Assembly (NCBI GenBank): GCA_964596645.1
Contig: CAZQVB010000044.1
Coordinates: 1-33,505 of the forward strand
Length of the DNA stretch: 33,505 nt
Reading direction: 5' to 3'
Source: CAVQEK01 sp964596645
GTDB lineage: Bacteria > Bacteroidota > Bacteroidia > Cytophagales > Cyclobacteriaceae
The position numbers were made by a program, and so were the translations under genes. Numbering within the stretch: the first letter of the stretch is position 1; every line of letters starts with the position of its first letter. Below the pieces are notes generated by a model, which was given only the letters and a program-made list of their open reading frames with translations, did no database searches and was not told the origin of the DNA. Positions 13,435 to 23,000 of the stretch are shown one piece after another.

Positions 13435-15348
13435 TTGAGCGCATTTAACCGATATTTTTTAACCCTCACCTGCACCTGGCTGCTCTGCCAGAGCCCGGTG
13501 CTTGCACAATTCAGCGCTAATTTTACCCTGAACAGCAACATTGGCTGCGCTCCTTTCACCGTAGAGGCTTATGATCTGTCTGGTGTGCCCGATTCCGTGG
13601 TGGTGACCTACCGCTGGGGCGACGGCAGCTTGCCCCTTGATAATCCGGACAGTGTACATGTATTCACCCGATCAGGCACCTACATGATCGTGCAAACGGT
13701 GCAAAATGCCAACCCCCGCACCGATACTGCCTTCGTGACAGTAGTAGATGCGCCGCAGCCGCAATTCAACGTGCTGCAGTGCAAGAGCGGAGAGATTCGA
13801 TTGCGCATCACCGATCAGGCGTATCCGCAGTATTTTGTTGAATTTGGCGATGGCAATACCGGTACTTTTCCGGCGGGTATCTCTATCGCACACACATACG
13901 CCGCTTTGGGCACCTATACCTTGTCTGTTCAGGGTTTGATCAATGATGCACAGCAGGCCAGTGATTCTTCCAATTACAATTGTGCGGTGTCCCAGCGTAC
14001 AATATCCCTTCAAAACACCTTGATACCCGCGGACTTTACCACTATAGAAGTGGTGAACACCAGCGCTTCTAATGGCACTATACAGATGGGCTATAGCCTC
14101 AATGCAAACAACAATTACTACCTCGAGTACCGCGCCAATCAGTCGGGCCCCTACACCATAATGGATACGCTGGATATACCTGCCGAGGCATCTGGCATTG
14201 CGTTGCAAGGGCTGAACACGCAAGACAATTTTTACTGCTTTCGGCTGGTGGCATTCGACCCCTGCGACGGCAGCACCATGCCTTCCGGTGAGGCTTGCTC
14301 TGTACTGCCTTCCGGTGAAGCACTCAATGGGTTCAACCGCATTTCCTGGCAAACGGCCAGTGCCGATTACAACCAGGTGGAGATCACCAAGAACTCCCAG
14401 AACTGGCAAACCATTGCCAATCCGGCGCAGACCAGCATCGACGACAATGATGTAGCATGCAACGCTTCCTATTGTTACCGCATTCGCTTACGGGAAAACA
14501 GCGGTTTTACGAGCATTTCAGATACGGTGTGCGTCACGGCTTTCAGCAACCTCACCTTACCGGCCATTGACAATATAACTGCCACAATAGTAGATGATGC
14601 CGTACAGCTACAATGGCCTATGCCAGCTTTCTCACCGAACGAATACTTTATAAGTCGCCGAACCGGCAACGGATCCTACCTGCCGCTAGATACCATAAAT
14701 GATAATATGTATGTAGATGTGGGCGCATACATCAATAGCCGCAGGCACTACTACCGCATCGGCTACGAAGACGACTGCGGCAACTCGTCCGCCACCTCTG
14801 TGATTGCCAGCCCGGTGTTGCTTACGCAACATTTCGATGAAAGTATTTCCTGGTCTAGGTACATGGGCTGGGCGCTTGGTGTAGGCGAATATATATTAGA
14901 GCGCTATCGTGACGACGGCAGCCTAATCGATCGCATAAGTATGGGAAACGACACTACATATGCTGAGGATGCCGCCTCAGACCATCCACAGGTAGTCGTA
15001 TATCGGGTAGTGGCTGTGCCCAATGATGCTGCGTTTTCCAATGCGTATTCGAACGATCTGCGGGTCATATACCGTTCCAGGGTTTTTTTTCCCAATGCCT
15101 TTACGCCCGATGGCGACGGGTTGAATGATATATTTAATTTTGAATCTCGCTTTATTCAATCGTGCACACTGCGCATATACTCTCGGTGGGGTGAATTATT
15201 ATACCTCACGGAACAGTTGGATGTGGGCTGGGATGGCACCCTCGGCGGCACATACGCACCCGTGGGTACCTACGTATACCAGGCTGAACTAATTGATGAC
15301 ATGGGTGTTTCATTTACAAAAACCGGCGAGGTTGTTTTAATAAGATAA
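13435..15348 (+). CDS. Secreted PKD-domain protein with gliding-type C-terminal domain
   Basis: This 637-residue protein starts with a signal peptide (FLTLTCTWLLCQSPVLAQ). Two PKD-like domains follow (about 25-100 with TYRWGDGS and SGTYMIVQTVQNA; about 105-180 with FVEFGDGNTGTFP and GTYTLSV), then fibronectin-like repeats (about 200-530). The C-terminal domain opens VFFPNAFTPDGDGLNDIFNF and contains RIYSRWGELLY and DVGWDGTLGG near 545-637, the gliding-motility-associated (type B) T9SS sorting domain. The protein should cross the outer membrane by type IX secretion and stay at the surface. No ATG is available: an in-frame TAA at 13423 and the TTG at 13435 fix a TTG start. It is followed 11 bases later by the YbaB gene. 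Confidence 0.88.
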   Translation: MSAFNRYFLTLTCTWLLCQSPVLAQFSANFTLNSNIGCAPFTVEAYDLSGVPDSVVVTYRWGDGSLPLDNPDSVHVFTRSGTYMIVQTVQNANPRTDTAFVTVVDAPQPQFNVLQCKSGEIRLRITDQAYPQYFVEFGDGNTGTFPAGISIAHTYAALGTYTLSVQGLINDAQQASDSSNYNCAVSQRTISLQNTLIPADFTTIEVVNTSASNGTIQMGYSLNANNNYYLEYRANQSGPYTIMDTLDIPAEASGIALQGLNTQDNFYCFRLVAFDPCDGSTMPSGEACSVLPSGEALNGFNRISWQTASADYNQVEITKNSQNWQTIANPAQTSIDDNDVACNASYCYRIRLRENSGFTSISDTVCVTAFSNLTLPAIDNITATIVDDAVQLQWPMPAFSPNEYFISRRTGNGSYLPLDTINDNMYVDVGAYINSRRHYYRIGYEDDCGNSSATSVIASPVLLTQHFDESISWSRYMGWALGVGEYILERYRDDGSLIDRISMGNDTTYAEDAASDHPQVVVYRVVAVPNDAAFSNAYSNDLRVIYRSRVFFPNAFTPDGDGLNDIFNFESRFIQSCTLRIYSRWGELLYLTEQLDVGWDGTLGGTYAPVGTYVYQAELIDDMGVSFTKTGEVVLIR

Positions 15349-15359
15349 ACAGACAGATT

Positions 15360-15689
15360 ATGGATGTATCCAACATTTTTGGCAAAATGCGCGATATGCA
15401 GGCCAAGTTGAAAGAAGCTCAGGACAACCTGGAGCACATACAGGTGACGAGCGAGGCAGGCGCCGGCATGGTGAAGGCCACTGTAAATGGCAAGAAAAAA
15501 TTGTTGCGACTGGAAGTAGAGCCTGATTTGGTGAAGGTGGAGGATAAAGAAATGATGCAAGACCTTATCGTAGCTGCCATCAATAAAGCACTGGAAGAAG
15601 CAGAAATACGTGCCCAAGAAGAGCTGCGCACTTCCACTGCCGGCATGATGCCCAATATCCCCGGCCTCGACCTGAGCAAAATGTTCTAA
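15360..15689 (+). CDS. YbaB/EbfC-family nucleoid-associated protein
   Basis: The 109-residue protein shows the family layout: an N-terminal helix (FGKMRDMQAKLKEAQDNLEH), a beta sheet with VKATVNGKKKLLRLEVEPDL, then a helix ending AALNKALEEAEIRAQEEL-like sequence and a short tail with MMPNIPGL. YbaB/EbfC proteins bind DNA as dimers and are often linked to recFR in other phyla; here the neighbours are a secreted protein and a glycosyltransferase. Its stop codon is directly followed by the start of the next gene (TAA then ATG, no gap), so translation is likely coupled. Confidence 0.9.
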   Translation: MDVSNIFGKMRDMQAKLKEAQDNLEHIQVTSEAGAGMVKATVNGKKKLLRLEVEPDLVKVEDKEMMQDLIVAAINKALEEAEIRAQEELRTSTAGMMPNIPGLDLSKMF

Positions 15690-16703
15690 ATGGACAAAGT
15701 GGCCGTTGTCATTCTCAACTACAACACCAGCGCTTTTCTTCTCCAATTTCTCCCCAAGGTGATTGAGTGTAGTCCAGAGGCAACTGTAGTAGTAGCCGAT
15801 AATGGCTCTACCGATGATTCTGTGGCGCAGTTGAAAACGCATTTCCCGCAAGTGCGCCTTCTCGAGCTTTGCGAAAATAAAGGCTACTGTGGCGGTTACA
15901 ATGAAGCATTGCAACAGGTGGATGCTGAAATATATGTACTGCTCAACTCTGACGTAGAGGTAACGCCAGGTTGGCTACAAAGCCCCTTGCAAATGTTTGC
16001 TGAGAATGACCGTATAGCCGCTATACAACCAAAAATTCTCGACTATCACCGCCGCCACCTTTTTGAGTATGCCGGAGGTGCCGGCGGATACGTAGATACG
16101 TTGGGCTACCCCTTTTGTCGCGGTCGTATCTTTGAGAGCCTCGAGCAGGACTTGGGGCAATATGACGATACGGCTGAATTATTTTGGGCAAGTGGTGCAT
16201 GCCTGTTTGTACGTTCTTCACAATTCCGCGCCTTTGGCGGATTCGACACAGAATTTTTCGCCCATATGGAAGAGATTGACCTGTGCTGGCGACTGAAAAG
16301 TGCGGGCTACAGTATACGTTTTGCACCGCAAAGCATGGTGTATCATGTCGGTGGCGGCACACTGCCCGCGGCCAACCCCCGCAAAACCTACCTAAACTTT
16401 AGAAACGGGTTGATCTTGCTGATCAAAAATTTGCCAAAAAGTGCGTTGTGGTGGAAGCTGCCCCTGCGTATGATGATGGACTGGCTGGCAGCCATTGTGT
16501 TTCTGCTGTCGGCCTCACCCCGCCGGGCGCTTATGGTATTATATGCCCATATGTTCGCCATTCGATCATTTGGTCGTCAGATGCAGAAGAGAAAGAACGG
16601 GTTAGACACCAGAGTGGCAAGCCAAAGCCTGTATGCCGGGTCTATTTTATTTGATTATCACATAAGAAGAATACGGAAGTTCGGAGACTTGAAAAGTCAA
16701 TAA
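15690..16703 (+). CDS. Glycosyltransferase family 2
   Basis: The 337-residue protein has the GT-A fold signatures: VAVVILNYNTS (residues 4-14), VVADNGSTDDSV (nucleotide binding), GYCGGYNEAL, LLNSDVEVTPGW (the metal-binding DxD equivalent, Ser-Asp-Val), ASGACLFVRSSQFRAFGGFD and MEEIDLCWRLKSAGY (the ED motif of processive-like GT2 enzymes). The C-terminal third holds membrane-associated helices (MMDWLAAIVFLLSASPRRAL). It resembles rhamnosyl/WcaA-type enzymes that build surface polysaccharides; donor and acceptor are unknown. It abuts the YbaB gene without a gap and overlaps the convergent PspC gene by 7 bases. Confidence 0.9.
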   Translation: MDKVAVVILNYNTSAFLLQFLPKVIECSPEATVVVADNGSTDDSVAQLKTHFPQVRLLELCENKGYCGGYNEALQQVDAEIYVLLNSDVEVTPGWLQSPLQMFAENDRIAAIQPKILDYHRRHLFEYAGGAGGYVDTLGYPFCRGRIFESLEQDLGQYDDTAELFWASGACLFVRSSQFRAFGGFDTEFFAHMEEIDLCWRLKSAGYSIRFAPQSMVYHVGGGTLPAANPRKTYLNFRNGLILLIKNLPKSALWWKLPLRMMMDWLAAIVFLLSASPRRALMVLYAHMFAIRSFGRQMQKRKNGLDTRVASQSLYAGSILFDYHIRRIRKFGDLKSQ

Positions 16704-16915
16704 TACCAGATTGTATTTTTGCCTCTTCGCAGAAGTTTTTTCAGGTCCATCAACCAGTACAAACCAAGGTATAAAATCACCGGCGAGCCGAAAGTGATGA
16801 AGGTGGCGTATATAAAAAAAATCCTAATACTCGAAACGGGCAGTTTGAGTTTTTCACCTAGTTTTGCACACACACCAAAAGCCTGTGCCTCAAAAAAATT
16901 TTGCAATTTTTTCAT
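16697..16915 (-). CDS. PspC-domain membrane protein
   Basis: This 72-residue protein has the compact PspC domain: FFEAQAFGVCAKLGEKLKLP, SSIRIFFIYATFITFGSPVI and LYLGLYWLMDLKK, with one or two membrane helices. PspC-type proteins sense or buffer envelope stress in the cytoplasmic membrane; single-domain versions like this are common in Bacteroidota and have no proven role. It converges on the glycosyltransferase gene, its stop overlapping that gene's last codons. Confidence 0.85.
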   Translation of the reverse strand: MKKLQNFFEAQAFGVCAKLGEKLKLPVSSIRIFFIYATFITFGSPVILYLGLYWLMDLKKLLRRGKNTIWYY

Positions 16916-16992
16916 TTATAAAGGTCGTTTTAAGGGCTGTCTCAGGTAAGCCGCCGGAGCTGCAAATTTAGCAGCATTTTTTATTTGTTATG

Positions 16993-17023
16993 TTGGAATA
17001 ATTAAAATATAACAATATTTTTG
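16993..17023 (+). promoter_or_regulatory. Bacteroidota-type promoter
   Basis: TTG at 16993-16995, a 20-base AT-rich spacer, and TATTTTTG at 17016-17023 match the Bacteroidota sigma-factor consensus (TTG, 17-23 bases, TAnnTTTG). It would start a transcript about 30 bases upstream of the lipoprotein gene at 17060. Confidence 0.6.
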
Positions 17024-17059
17024 CCCGGAACCAACAATGAAAACTAAACGCAAATTCAG

Positions 17060-18868
17060 ATGAGAAAGTTAATTTACCTTTTTGCAATCATAGGCATTGC
17101 CAACTTTTATGGTTGTGCTATGAATAAGATGATGAAGATGGCTAAGGAGCAACAATTGGAAGTTGATCCGAACCCACTCGAAGTACATGCAGACAAAGTC
17201 GCGTTCGAGGTATCTGCAGTTCTTCCCGTGAAGATGCTCAAGCCAAACCTCACTTATTCTGTGCAGCCACAATATGAATACAACGGTCAGGAAAAAGCAT
17301 TTGAAGAAATAAAATTTGTAGGAAACGAATTCCCCAACAGCAGCCAACAACAACCCAGGGTTTCCAAGTCGTTTGAAATGCCTTACACAGGTGAAGAAAT
17401 GAACGACGGTGTGTTGACAGTACACGGCTACGGCACAAACAACAAAAACGGTCAGACCAAAGGCCCCACCGAAAAACTTCAGATTGCAAAAGGACTCATC
17501 ACCACTTCTCAGCTTGTAGTACCCTCCTACGGTGCAGCCATGGTTAGCTACGATTACAAAGATGATATGGTAGCCGGCTGGACGCCCGATGAGGAATTGG
17601 AACCAACCGTTGTGCCTTTTTACTTTTTGCAAGGCAGCTCTGTATTGCGCTCATCAGAAAAAAGAAGTGACCGCGGCGAATTTCTGCAAGCATTTATCGC
17701 AGAAAAGAACGTAACCCGCACTGTATCCATCACCGGTACTCACTCACCTGAAGGACCAGAAAGAATAAATGCCAACCTCTCTGAAAACCGTGCCGAAACA
17801 ATTGAGGAATACTACCGCACTATGATGGATCGCTACGATTACAAAGGTGCTGCAGATTCTATCAAATTTGTGCTGAAGCCAGTAGTAGAAGATTGGACAA
17901 ACTTCAAGCAAATGCTCGAAGAATATGATGGGCTGGATCAAAGTGCAAAGAACGAAATATTGGCCATCGTAAACGGCCCTGGTTCATTTGTAGAAAAAGA
18001 AGATGCGTTGCACAAACTGCCTTCTTACAATGAAATATTTAAAAACATATATCCTGAACTGCGTGCTGCCAAAACCGAAATCCTTACTGTAACAGAAAAA
18101 CGCAGCGATGCGGAGATCTCAGTGCTGGCAAGACAAATTTCACAAGGTAGCCTTGCTGCAGATACCCTTTCTTATGGTGAGTTGGCCTATGCTGCCTACC
18201 TAACCCCCTCCCTTCAGGAGAAAGCGGCCATCTATGAGGCTACTGTAAAAACTTACGGCAACTGGGCTGCTCATAACAACCTCGGCGCAGTATACCTGGA
18301 AATGGCTTCCCGTGGCGAAGGCGACATGAACTCCAATGTGGAGAAAGCCTTGACACAACTTGAAATCTCTGCACGTATGAAAGACAATCCTTATGCGCAA
18401 GGCAACATGGCCATAGCAGAAGCCATGCAGGGTAATAAGGAAAAAGCGTATGAAACCATCACCGGAGCTGTGGATGGCAACCTGCCTTCAGATGCCGTGT
18501 ATGCTTTCAACAGCACCAAAGGAGCTCTTGAAATCAACCGCGCGATGTACGACGATGCTGTGAAAACACTGTCGAACGCCACTGAAACGGCAGACAACCA
18601 TTTCAACAGGGGCTTGGCACAAATTCTTGCAAAAGATTATCAAAATGCCATGATCACCTTTGAGCAACTCACAGATGAAAACCCAGAATACGCCATGGGC
18701 TACTACGGCGCTGCCATCGCAGCTGCCAGACTGAACCAAGCTGACGAGGTAATCGACAACGTGTCGAAGGCAATAGCCGCCGATGCCAGTTTGAAATCAG
18801 AAATAGCCGGCGACTTGGAATTTGACGCATACACATCTAACAGCGACTTCATAAGCGCCGTTCGATAA
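17060..18868 (+). CDS. Lipoprotein with OmpA-like and TPR regions
   Basis: The 602-residue protein has a lipobox signal (IANFYGC, lipidated Cys 19), placing it in the periplasm or outer membrane. Residues about 30-200 form a beta-rich domain I cannot name. About 205-260 has an OmpA-like peptidoglycan-binding signature (SVLRSSEKR, then SITGTHSPEGPERINANLSE and NRAETIEEYY). From about 395 onward alpha-helical repeats look like TPR units (NWAAHNNLGAVYLEMA; NPYAQGNMAIAEAMQGNKEK; DNHFNRGLAQILAKDYQNAM). The combination suggests an envelope scaffold or cell-wall anchor, but no named family is certain. A good promoter precedes it and a strong terminator follows. Confidence 0.8.
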   Translation: MRKLIYLFAIIGIANFYGCAMNKMMKMAKEQQLEVDPNPLEVHADKVAFEVSAVLPVKMLKPNLTYSVQPQYEYNGQEKAFEEIKFVGNEFPNSSQQQPRVSKSFEMPYTGEEMNDGVLTVHGYGTNNKNGQTKGPTEKLQIAKGLITTSQLVVPSYGAAMVSYDYKDDMVAGWTPDEELEPTVVPFYFLQGSSVLRSSEKRSDRGEFLQAFIAEKNVTRTVSITGTHSPEGPERINANLSENRAETIEEYYRTMMDRYDYKGAADSIKFVLKPVVEDWTNFKQMLEEYDGLDQSAKNEILAIVNGPGSFVEKEDALHKLPSYNEIFKNIYPELRAAKTEILTVTEKRSDAEISVLARQISQGSLAADTLSYGELAYAAYLTPSLQEKAAIYEATVKTYGNWAAHNNLGAVYLEMASRGEGDMNSNVEKALTQLEISARMKDNPYAQGNMAIAEAMQGNKEKAYETITGAVDGNLPSDAVYAFNSTKGALEINRAMYDDAVKTLSNATETADNHFNRGLAQILAKDYQNAMITFEQLTDENPEYAMGYYGAAIAAARLNQADEVIDNVSKAIAADASLKSEIAGDLEFDAYTSNSDFISAVR

Positions 18869-18891
18869 TAAGAGATAATCAAATCAGAACG

Positions 18892-18925
18892 AAGCCCTCT
18901 GCTGCACAGCAGAGGGCTTTTTTTA
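18892..18925 (+). terminator. Rho-independent terminator after the lipoprotein gene
   Basis: AAGCCCTCTGCTG (18892-18904) pairs perfectly with CAGCAGAGGGCTT (18907-18919) and is followed by a T-run to 18924. Confidence 0.9.
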
Positions 18926-18945
18926 TTTCCACCATCCAAATTCAA

Positions 18946-18980
18946 TTGCCTTTTAATTTGTTCAATAATGTCTATTTTTG
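18946..18980 (+). promoter_or_regulatory. Candidate promoter of pdhB
   Basis: TATTTTTG at 18973-18980 fits the Bacteroidota -7 box and lies 24 bases before the start at 19005. The best -33 TTG (18946-18948) leaves a 24-base spacer, slightly long. The short leader contains CCTCCT, not a Shine-Dalgarno sequence. Confidence 0.4.
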
Positions 18981-19004
18981 CCCTCCTACAAATTTGATTG
19001 AACC

Positions 19005-19985
19005 ATGGTAGAAAAGCAGTTTCGAGAAGTGATATGCGATGCGATGTCGGAAGAAATGCGGCGCGATCCCAAGGTGTTTCTAATGGGTGAAGAGGTGGCA
19101 GAATATAACGGCGCATACAAAGCAAGCCAGGGAATGCTGGATGAGTTTGGTCCTGAGCGCGTGGTAGATACGCCCATTTCCGAATTGGGCTTTGCCGGAC
19201 TGGGTGTTGGTGCTGCATCCAATGGACTGAGGCCCATCATCGAGTTCATGACTTTCAATTTCTCACTCGTTGCTATTGATCAAATCATCAATTCTGCGGC
19301 AAAGATGTATTCCATGTCCGGCGGACAGTACAACGTGCCGATCGTATTCAGGGGACCGACCGGAAACGCGGGTCAGCTTGCTGCACAGCACTCTCAAAAT
19401 TTCGAAAACTGGTATGCCAATACCGCCGGACTCAAAGTAATCGTCCCCTCCAATCCTTACGATGCCAAAGGCCTACTTAAATCAGCCATACGCGATGACG
19501 ATCCTGTCATATTTATGGAGTCGGAGCTGATGTATGGCGATAAAGGCATGATTCCGGAAGAAGAATATCTGATACCCATAGGCAAGGCCAAAGTGGTAAA
19601 GGAAGGAAAAGACGTAACGGTGGTGTCTTTTGGCAAAATCATGAAAGTAGCACTGGAGGCTGCCGAATCGATGGAAAAAGAAGGACTTACTGTTGAAGTG
19701 ATCGACTTGCGCACCGTACGGCCTATCGATTACACCACGGTGATCGAGTCTGTGAAAAAAACGAACAGAATGGTGGTGGTAGAGGAGGCCTGGCCATTGT
19801 CTTCTATAGCCACCGATTTGGCTTTCAATGTGCAGCGGCATGCCTTCGACTATCTGGATGCCCCCGTGCTCAGGGTGAACAACATGGATATTCCCCTTTC
19901 CTACGCGCCCACATTGATAGAAGCCACCTTGCCTAATGTAAAGCGCACAATCGATGCCATCAAAGCAGTGACCTATACCGCCTGA
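19005..19985 (+). CDS. pdhB: Pyruvate dehydrogenase E1 component, beta subunit
   Basis: The 326-residue protein matches the beta chain of the thiamine-diphosphate-dependent E1 enzyme: FREVICDAMSEEMRRDPKVF, LMGEEVAEYNGAYKASQGML (with the Glu that activates the cofactor), TPISELGFAGLGVGAA, FRGPTGNAGQLAAQHSQNFE and VEVIDLRTVRPIDY. With the alpha subunit it decarboxylates pyruvate and passes the acetyl group to the E2 lipoyl domain. The alpha and E2 genes are not in the window; the gene stands alone with its own promoter region and terminator, an arrangement common in Bacteroidota. A branched-chain 2-oxoacid E1 beta is less likely given the close match to PdhB. Confidence 0.92.
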   Translation: MVEKQFREVICDAMSEEMRRDPKVFLMGEEVAEYNGAYKASQGMLDEFGPERVVDTPISELGFAGLGVGAASNGLRPIIEFMTFNFSLVAIDQIINSAAKMYSMSGGQYNVPIVFRGPTGNAGQLAAQHSQNFENWYANTAGLKVIVPSNPYDAKGLLKSAIRDDDPVIFMESELMYGDKGMIPEEEYLIPIGKAKVVKEGKDVTVVSFGKIMKVALEAAESMEKEGLTVEVIDLRTVRPIDYTTVIESVKKTNRMVVVEEAWPLSSIATDLAFNVQRHAFDYLDAPVLRVNNMDIPLSYAPTLIEATLPNVKRTIDAIKAVTYTA

Positions 19986-20020
19986 TAGTAAAGAGCGCAG
20001 TGCAAAGAATCGTTATTGAA

Positions 20021-20055
20021 AAAGGCCCCAGCTGCTACTTGCAACTGGGGCCTTT
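20021..20055. terminator. Bidirectional terminator between pdhB and the giant gene
   Basis: AAAGGCCCCAG (20021-20031) pairs perfectly with CTGGGGCCTTT (20045-20055), with A-rich sequence on the left flank and T-rich on the right, serving both convergent genes. Confidence 0.85.
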
Positions 20056-20098
20056 CATTTGTCATTGCTGAGCAATTCTTTTAGGCTGCCGGCGAAGA

Positions 20099-23000
20099 CT
20101 ATTTGATCACCATCTTTCTCAGAGCCTTCTCACCATGCACCTCAATTTGGTACAGGTAAACACCCGGGCTTGGTTTTATAATACTTTCGTTCCGGTTCCA
20201 GAAGAAGGTGTTGTTACCAGCATCAAAGTCCGCTTCTTTATCATAGATGATTTCTCCTAACATATTGATGATCGTGAAGCGTACAGCTCCGGATTGTGGC
20301 AGGAAAAACGGCACCTCCGTAGTGGCCATGAATGGGTTGGGCACGTTCTGAAATAGAAGCAGTTTTTTACCGAGTGTTTCTTCAACCCCCAGTACCAATT
20401 GCGCAGCCTGAACGCGCAGAGCACCCAGAGATTCGTTGTAGGCCAGTGCCTGAGTCAATTCATTACTGACTTCGAGGTTGAGTGATTCACTGCTGTTTAC
20501 GGGTGAAAAGTGCAGTCTGAAAAGATGAGCGCCTTCTTCAAAAAATTTGCTGATGCCCTCACTTTCATCCCAAACAACCGACAGACGGCCGAAATCGACC
20601 TGATCCGTATTTACCAATTGATCTTCCATTTCGTTTTCAAAGTCAGTCAATTGCATAGCCTCCGGATTCCATGTCAGGGTAAACTGGTATCCGCTGAGTG
20701 AGTGCTCCGTGCTGGCCTCTACCACCACCTCGAGATTGCCCCCGGCCACAGGAGTGGCATCAAAGGCCAATTCCCACGCATCCTGCGGCGCAGGTGTAGC
20801 CAACGTACTCCATGAAAAGTCCACATCCCCTAACTTTAATCCGGTAAAATCAATTTGGGCGTTGCCATCATCGACCATCACCACACGCTCGGTAGCATAA
20901 GAAAAGGGGTTGGCAGACAAGTCCTGACCATTGGGTAAAAGTAGCCAGTGCTCACCTGTGCTGAAATTTGCCCTTGATCCTAATATCACTTGTTGTATTT
21001 CAAGCAAATCGGCCTCTGAAATGTCCTTCGAGACATCCACATCTGCGGCTATATGCGCAAGTGGGTCAGCCAACATCATCTTCTGCAAAAGATGTCTTCT
21101 GGTTTTTATCACATCCAAAACAGACACTGATGCATTGGCTGAAGTGTTCATGTTCTGCTGCGCAGACAATGTGAATTGACCGTTGCCATATACCTGCAGT
21201 TCAAAAGTGCCCGTACCATCGGTTACCGCCACATACTGCTCACCACCTGTTGCCTGCACCTGAGCTTCGGGTAGCTCCTCGCCCCGCGCGGTAAGCACCT
21301 TTCCTCCAATGGCATATTTCTCCAGGAATTCTATAAATCCCGGTGCGGCATGTAAAGGAATGTCTATGTCGCCCAACCCGGTGAGGTATGACTGATGTTC
21401 ATTTAGGGCGAAATCCGTTGAAAGGCCTGTACCTGTGGGCTGCAGCCTTAGGCTGAATATTTTGCTTTCATCCGGCAAAGCGAGCAAAGCCTCATCACTG
21501 CCCTGCCAGCTAAAAATGATTCTGCCCTGGTGCGCCAAGGAAAGATCAAAATTATGCATGGAGGCGCCATCTATCGCCATGTCATCTATGCCTATGTAGG
21601 AAAACGCTTCGGCATCCCACTCAAACACCAACCGGGCCACATGCACGTCGGCCAACTTCGACATTTTTACAGGCATAGCCACCGGCTCATTTTCCTTGGC
21701 TTTTTCCGAGGGCAATGCCAGCACCACCGGAGTGGCCAACACCAGTTCTAACCGGCCGTCGGCAAATGTATCCGGGATTTTTTCTGTGACCGTAAATTGG
21801 TAAGTCATGTCTTCCGATAGTGTGGTAGATTTTCCCAGAAAATGATCCACAAGCCGCAGGTTGCTCATAGGGTCCATTTGCTGCCACTCGCTTACCGTGA
21901 GCGTATGTGCGCCATAGGTGTACGTTTCCAATCTTAACGGTATGCGTTTCACCCCACGCAACTCACCCATAGCATTGATGGCCAACGATTTGTCTCCTAC
22001 CATTGTCGACATATTCACCCAGCCGGCAGCAAACTTCTGGGCATCTATTAGTGGCTCAAAGTCATCACGCATCTGCGCATCGAAAGCTATAAGCGTTTCA
22101 TCCCACTGGTTGGTACTGCTCGTTAGCTTCAGCTTTATCTTGCTCAATTCTGCTTCCCGCGATGCCACACGCAGATAAGTGTAGCCACCCACATCTGCCT
22201 TTACATTTTCGTTCACCCACACTTCGGAGGTGCTTTGGTCAAGCGCCTTTACAAAAAATGCCTGACCCGAAGCGATGTACCTTGAAGCGTCGGTGATTCC
22301 GCCCACGCTGTTGTAGGTGGAGTAATTTTGAATGTCCGGATTCCATACATAATAGGCTGAACCCAGGATGTCAGTTTTACCCACCAGATTCCAATCTATT
22401 TCGCTGGGGTACACGTTGGCCAGCAGGTTCCAGCCACCACCGTCATATGCCGTCAGCGTTTTCGACAGGTCATAGTAGTAGTCGTCGTCGCCATCCCCGG
22501 CATCATCGTCGCGTGTAAACGGTACGCCTTTGTTGTCTACCGTAATGCCCGTGCCCTTGTTGAGGTATCGCTGCCATATATATACTTCCTGGCCACGCCC
22601 CACGGGGATAGGGTTGGAAAATGAGTTAAATGGCGTCCAACCGTCGGCTCCGCCATTGTTCTCCACCCCTACCGGCTCGCGGTAATAATAGGCGTTGGGC
22701 CATGCGGAGCTGAAGCGTTCTGCTACGCCCTGTATGGCGAGGTCATCTTGCCAACTGCCGAGGGTTTGGTTTTTAATTGGGGTAGCCAGAAAGCGGTAGC
22801 CCTGAGGCCCATCGGCGATGTATCGCTGCATGATGATCTCACCACTGAGCACCGCACCTGTTTCGAGTGTAGCAATGCGCGCTGTATTACTCGCAGTAGA
22901 AAGCAGGGTAAAGTTGCGGTCATTATTTTCTCCATCGGTGTCAAATAATGCACCGTCGTTCAGCTTCAGTGTGTTCACCAGGTTGGCCGTCAGCTCATTG

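Noticed and set aside
13435..13470. Frameshift at the start of the PKD protein, because no ATG is available
   Set aside because: An in-frame TTG directly before a good signal peptide explains the start; TTG starts are acceptable and no upstream homologous segment is missing.
22440..22510. Simple repeat or recoding site in the giant gene (GTAGTAGTCGTCGTCGCC)
   Set aside because: It encodes the Asp-rich loop DDDAGDGDDDYYYD-type stretch in frame; the repeat is explained by codons for Asp and Tyr.
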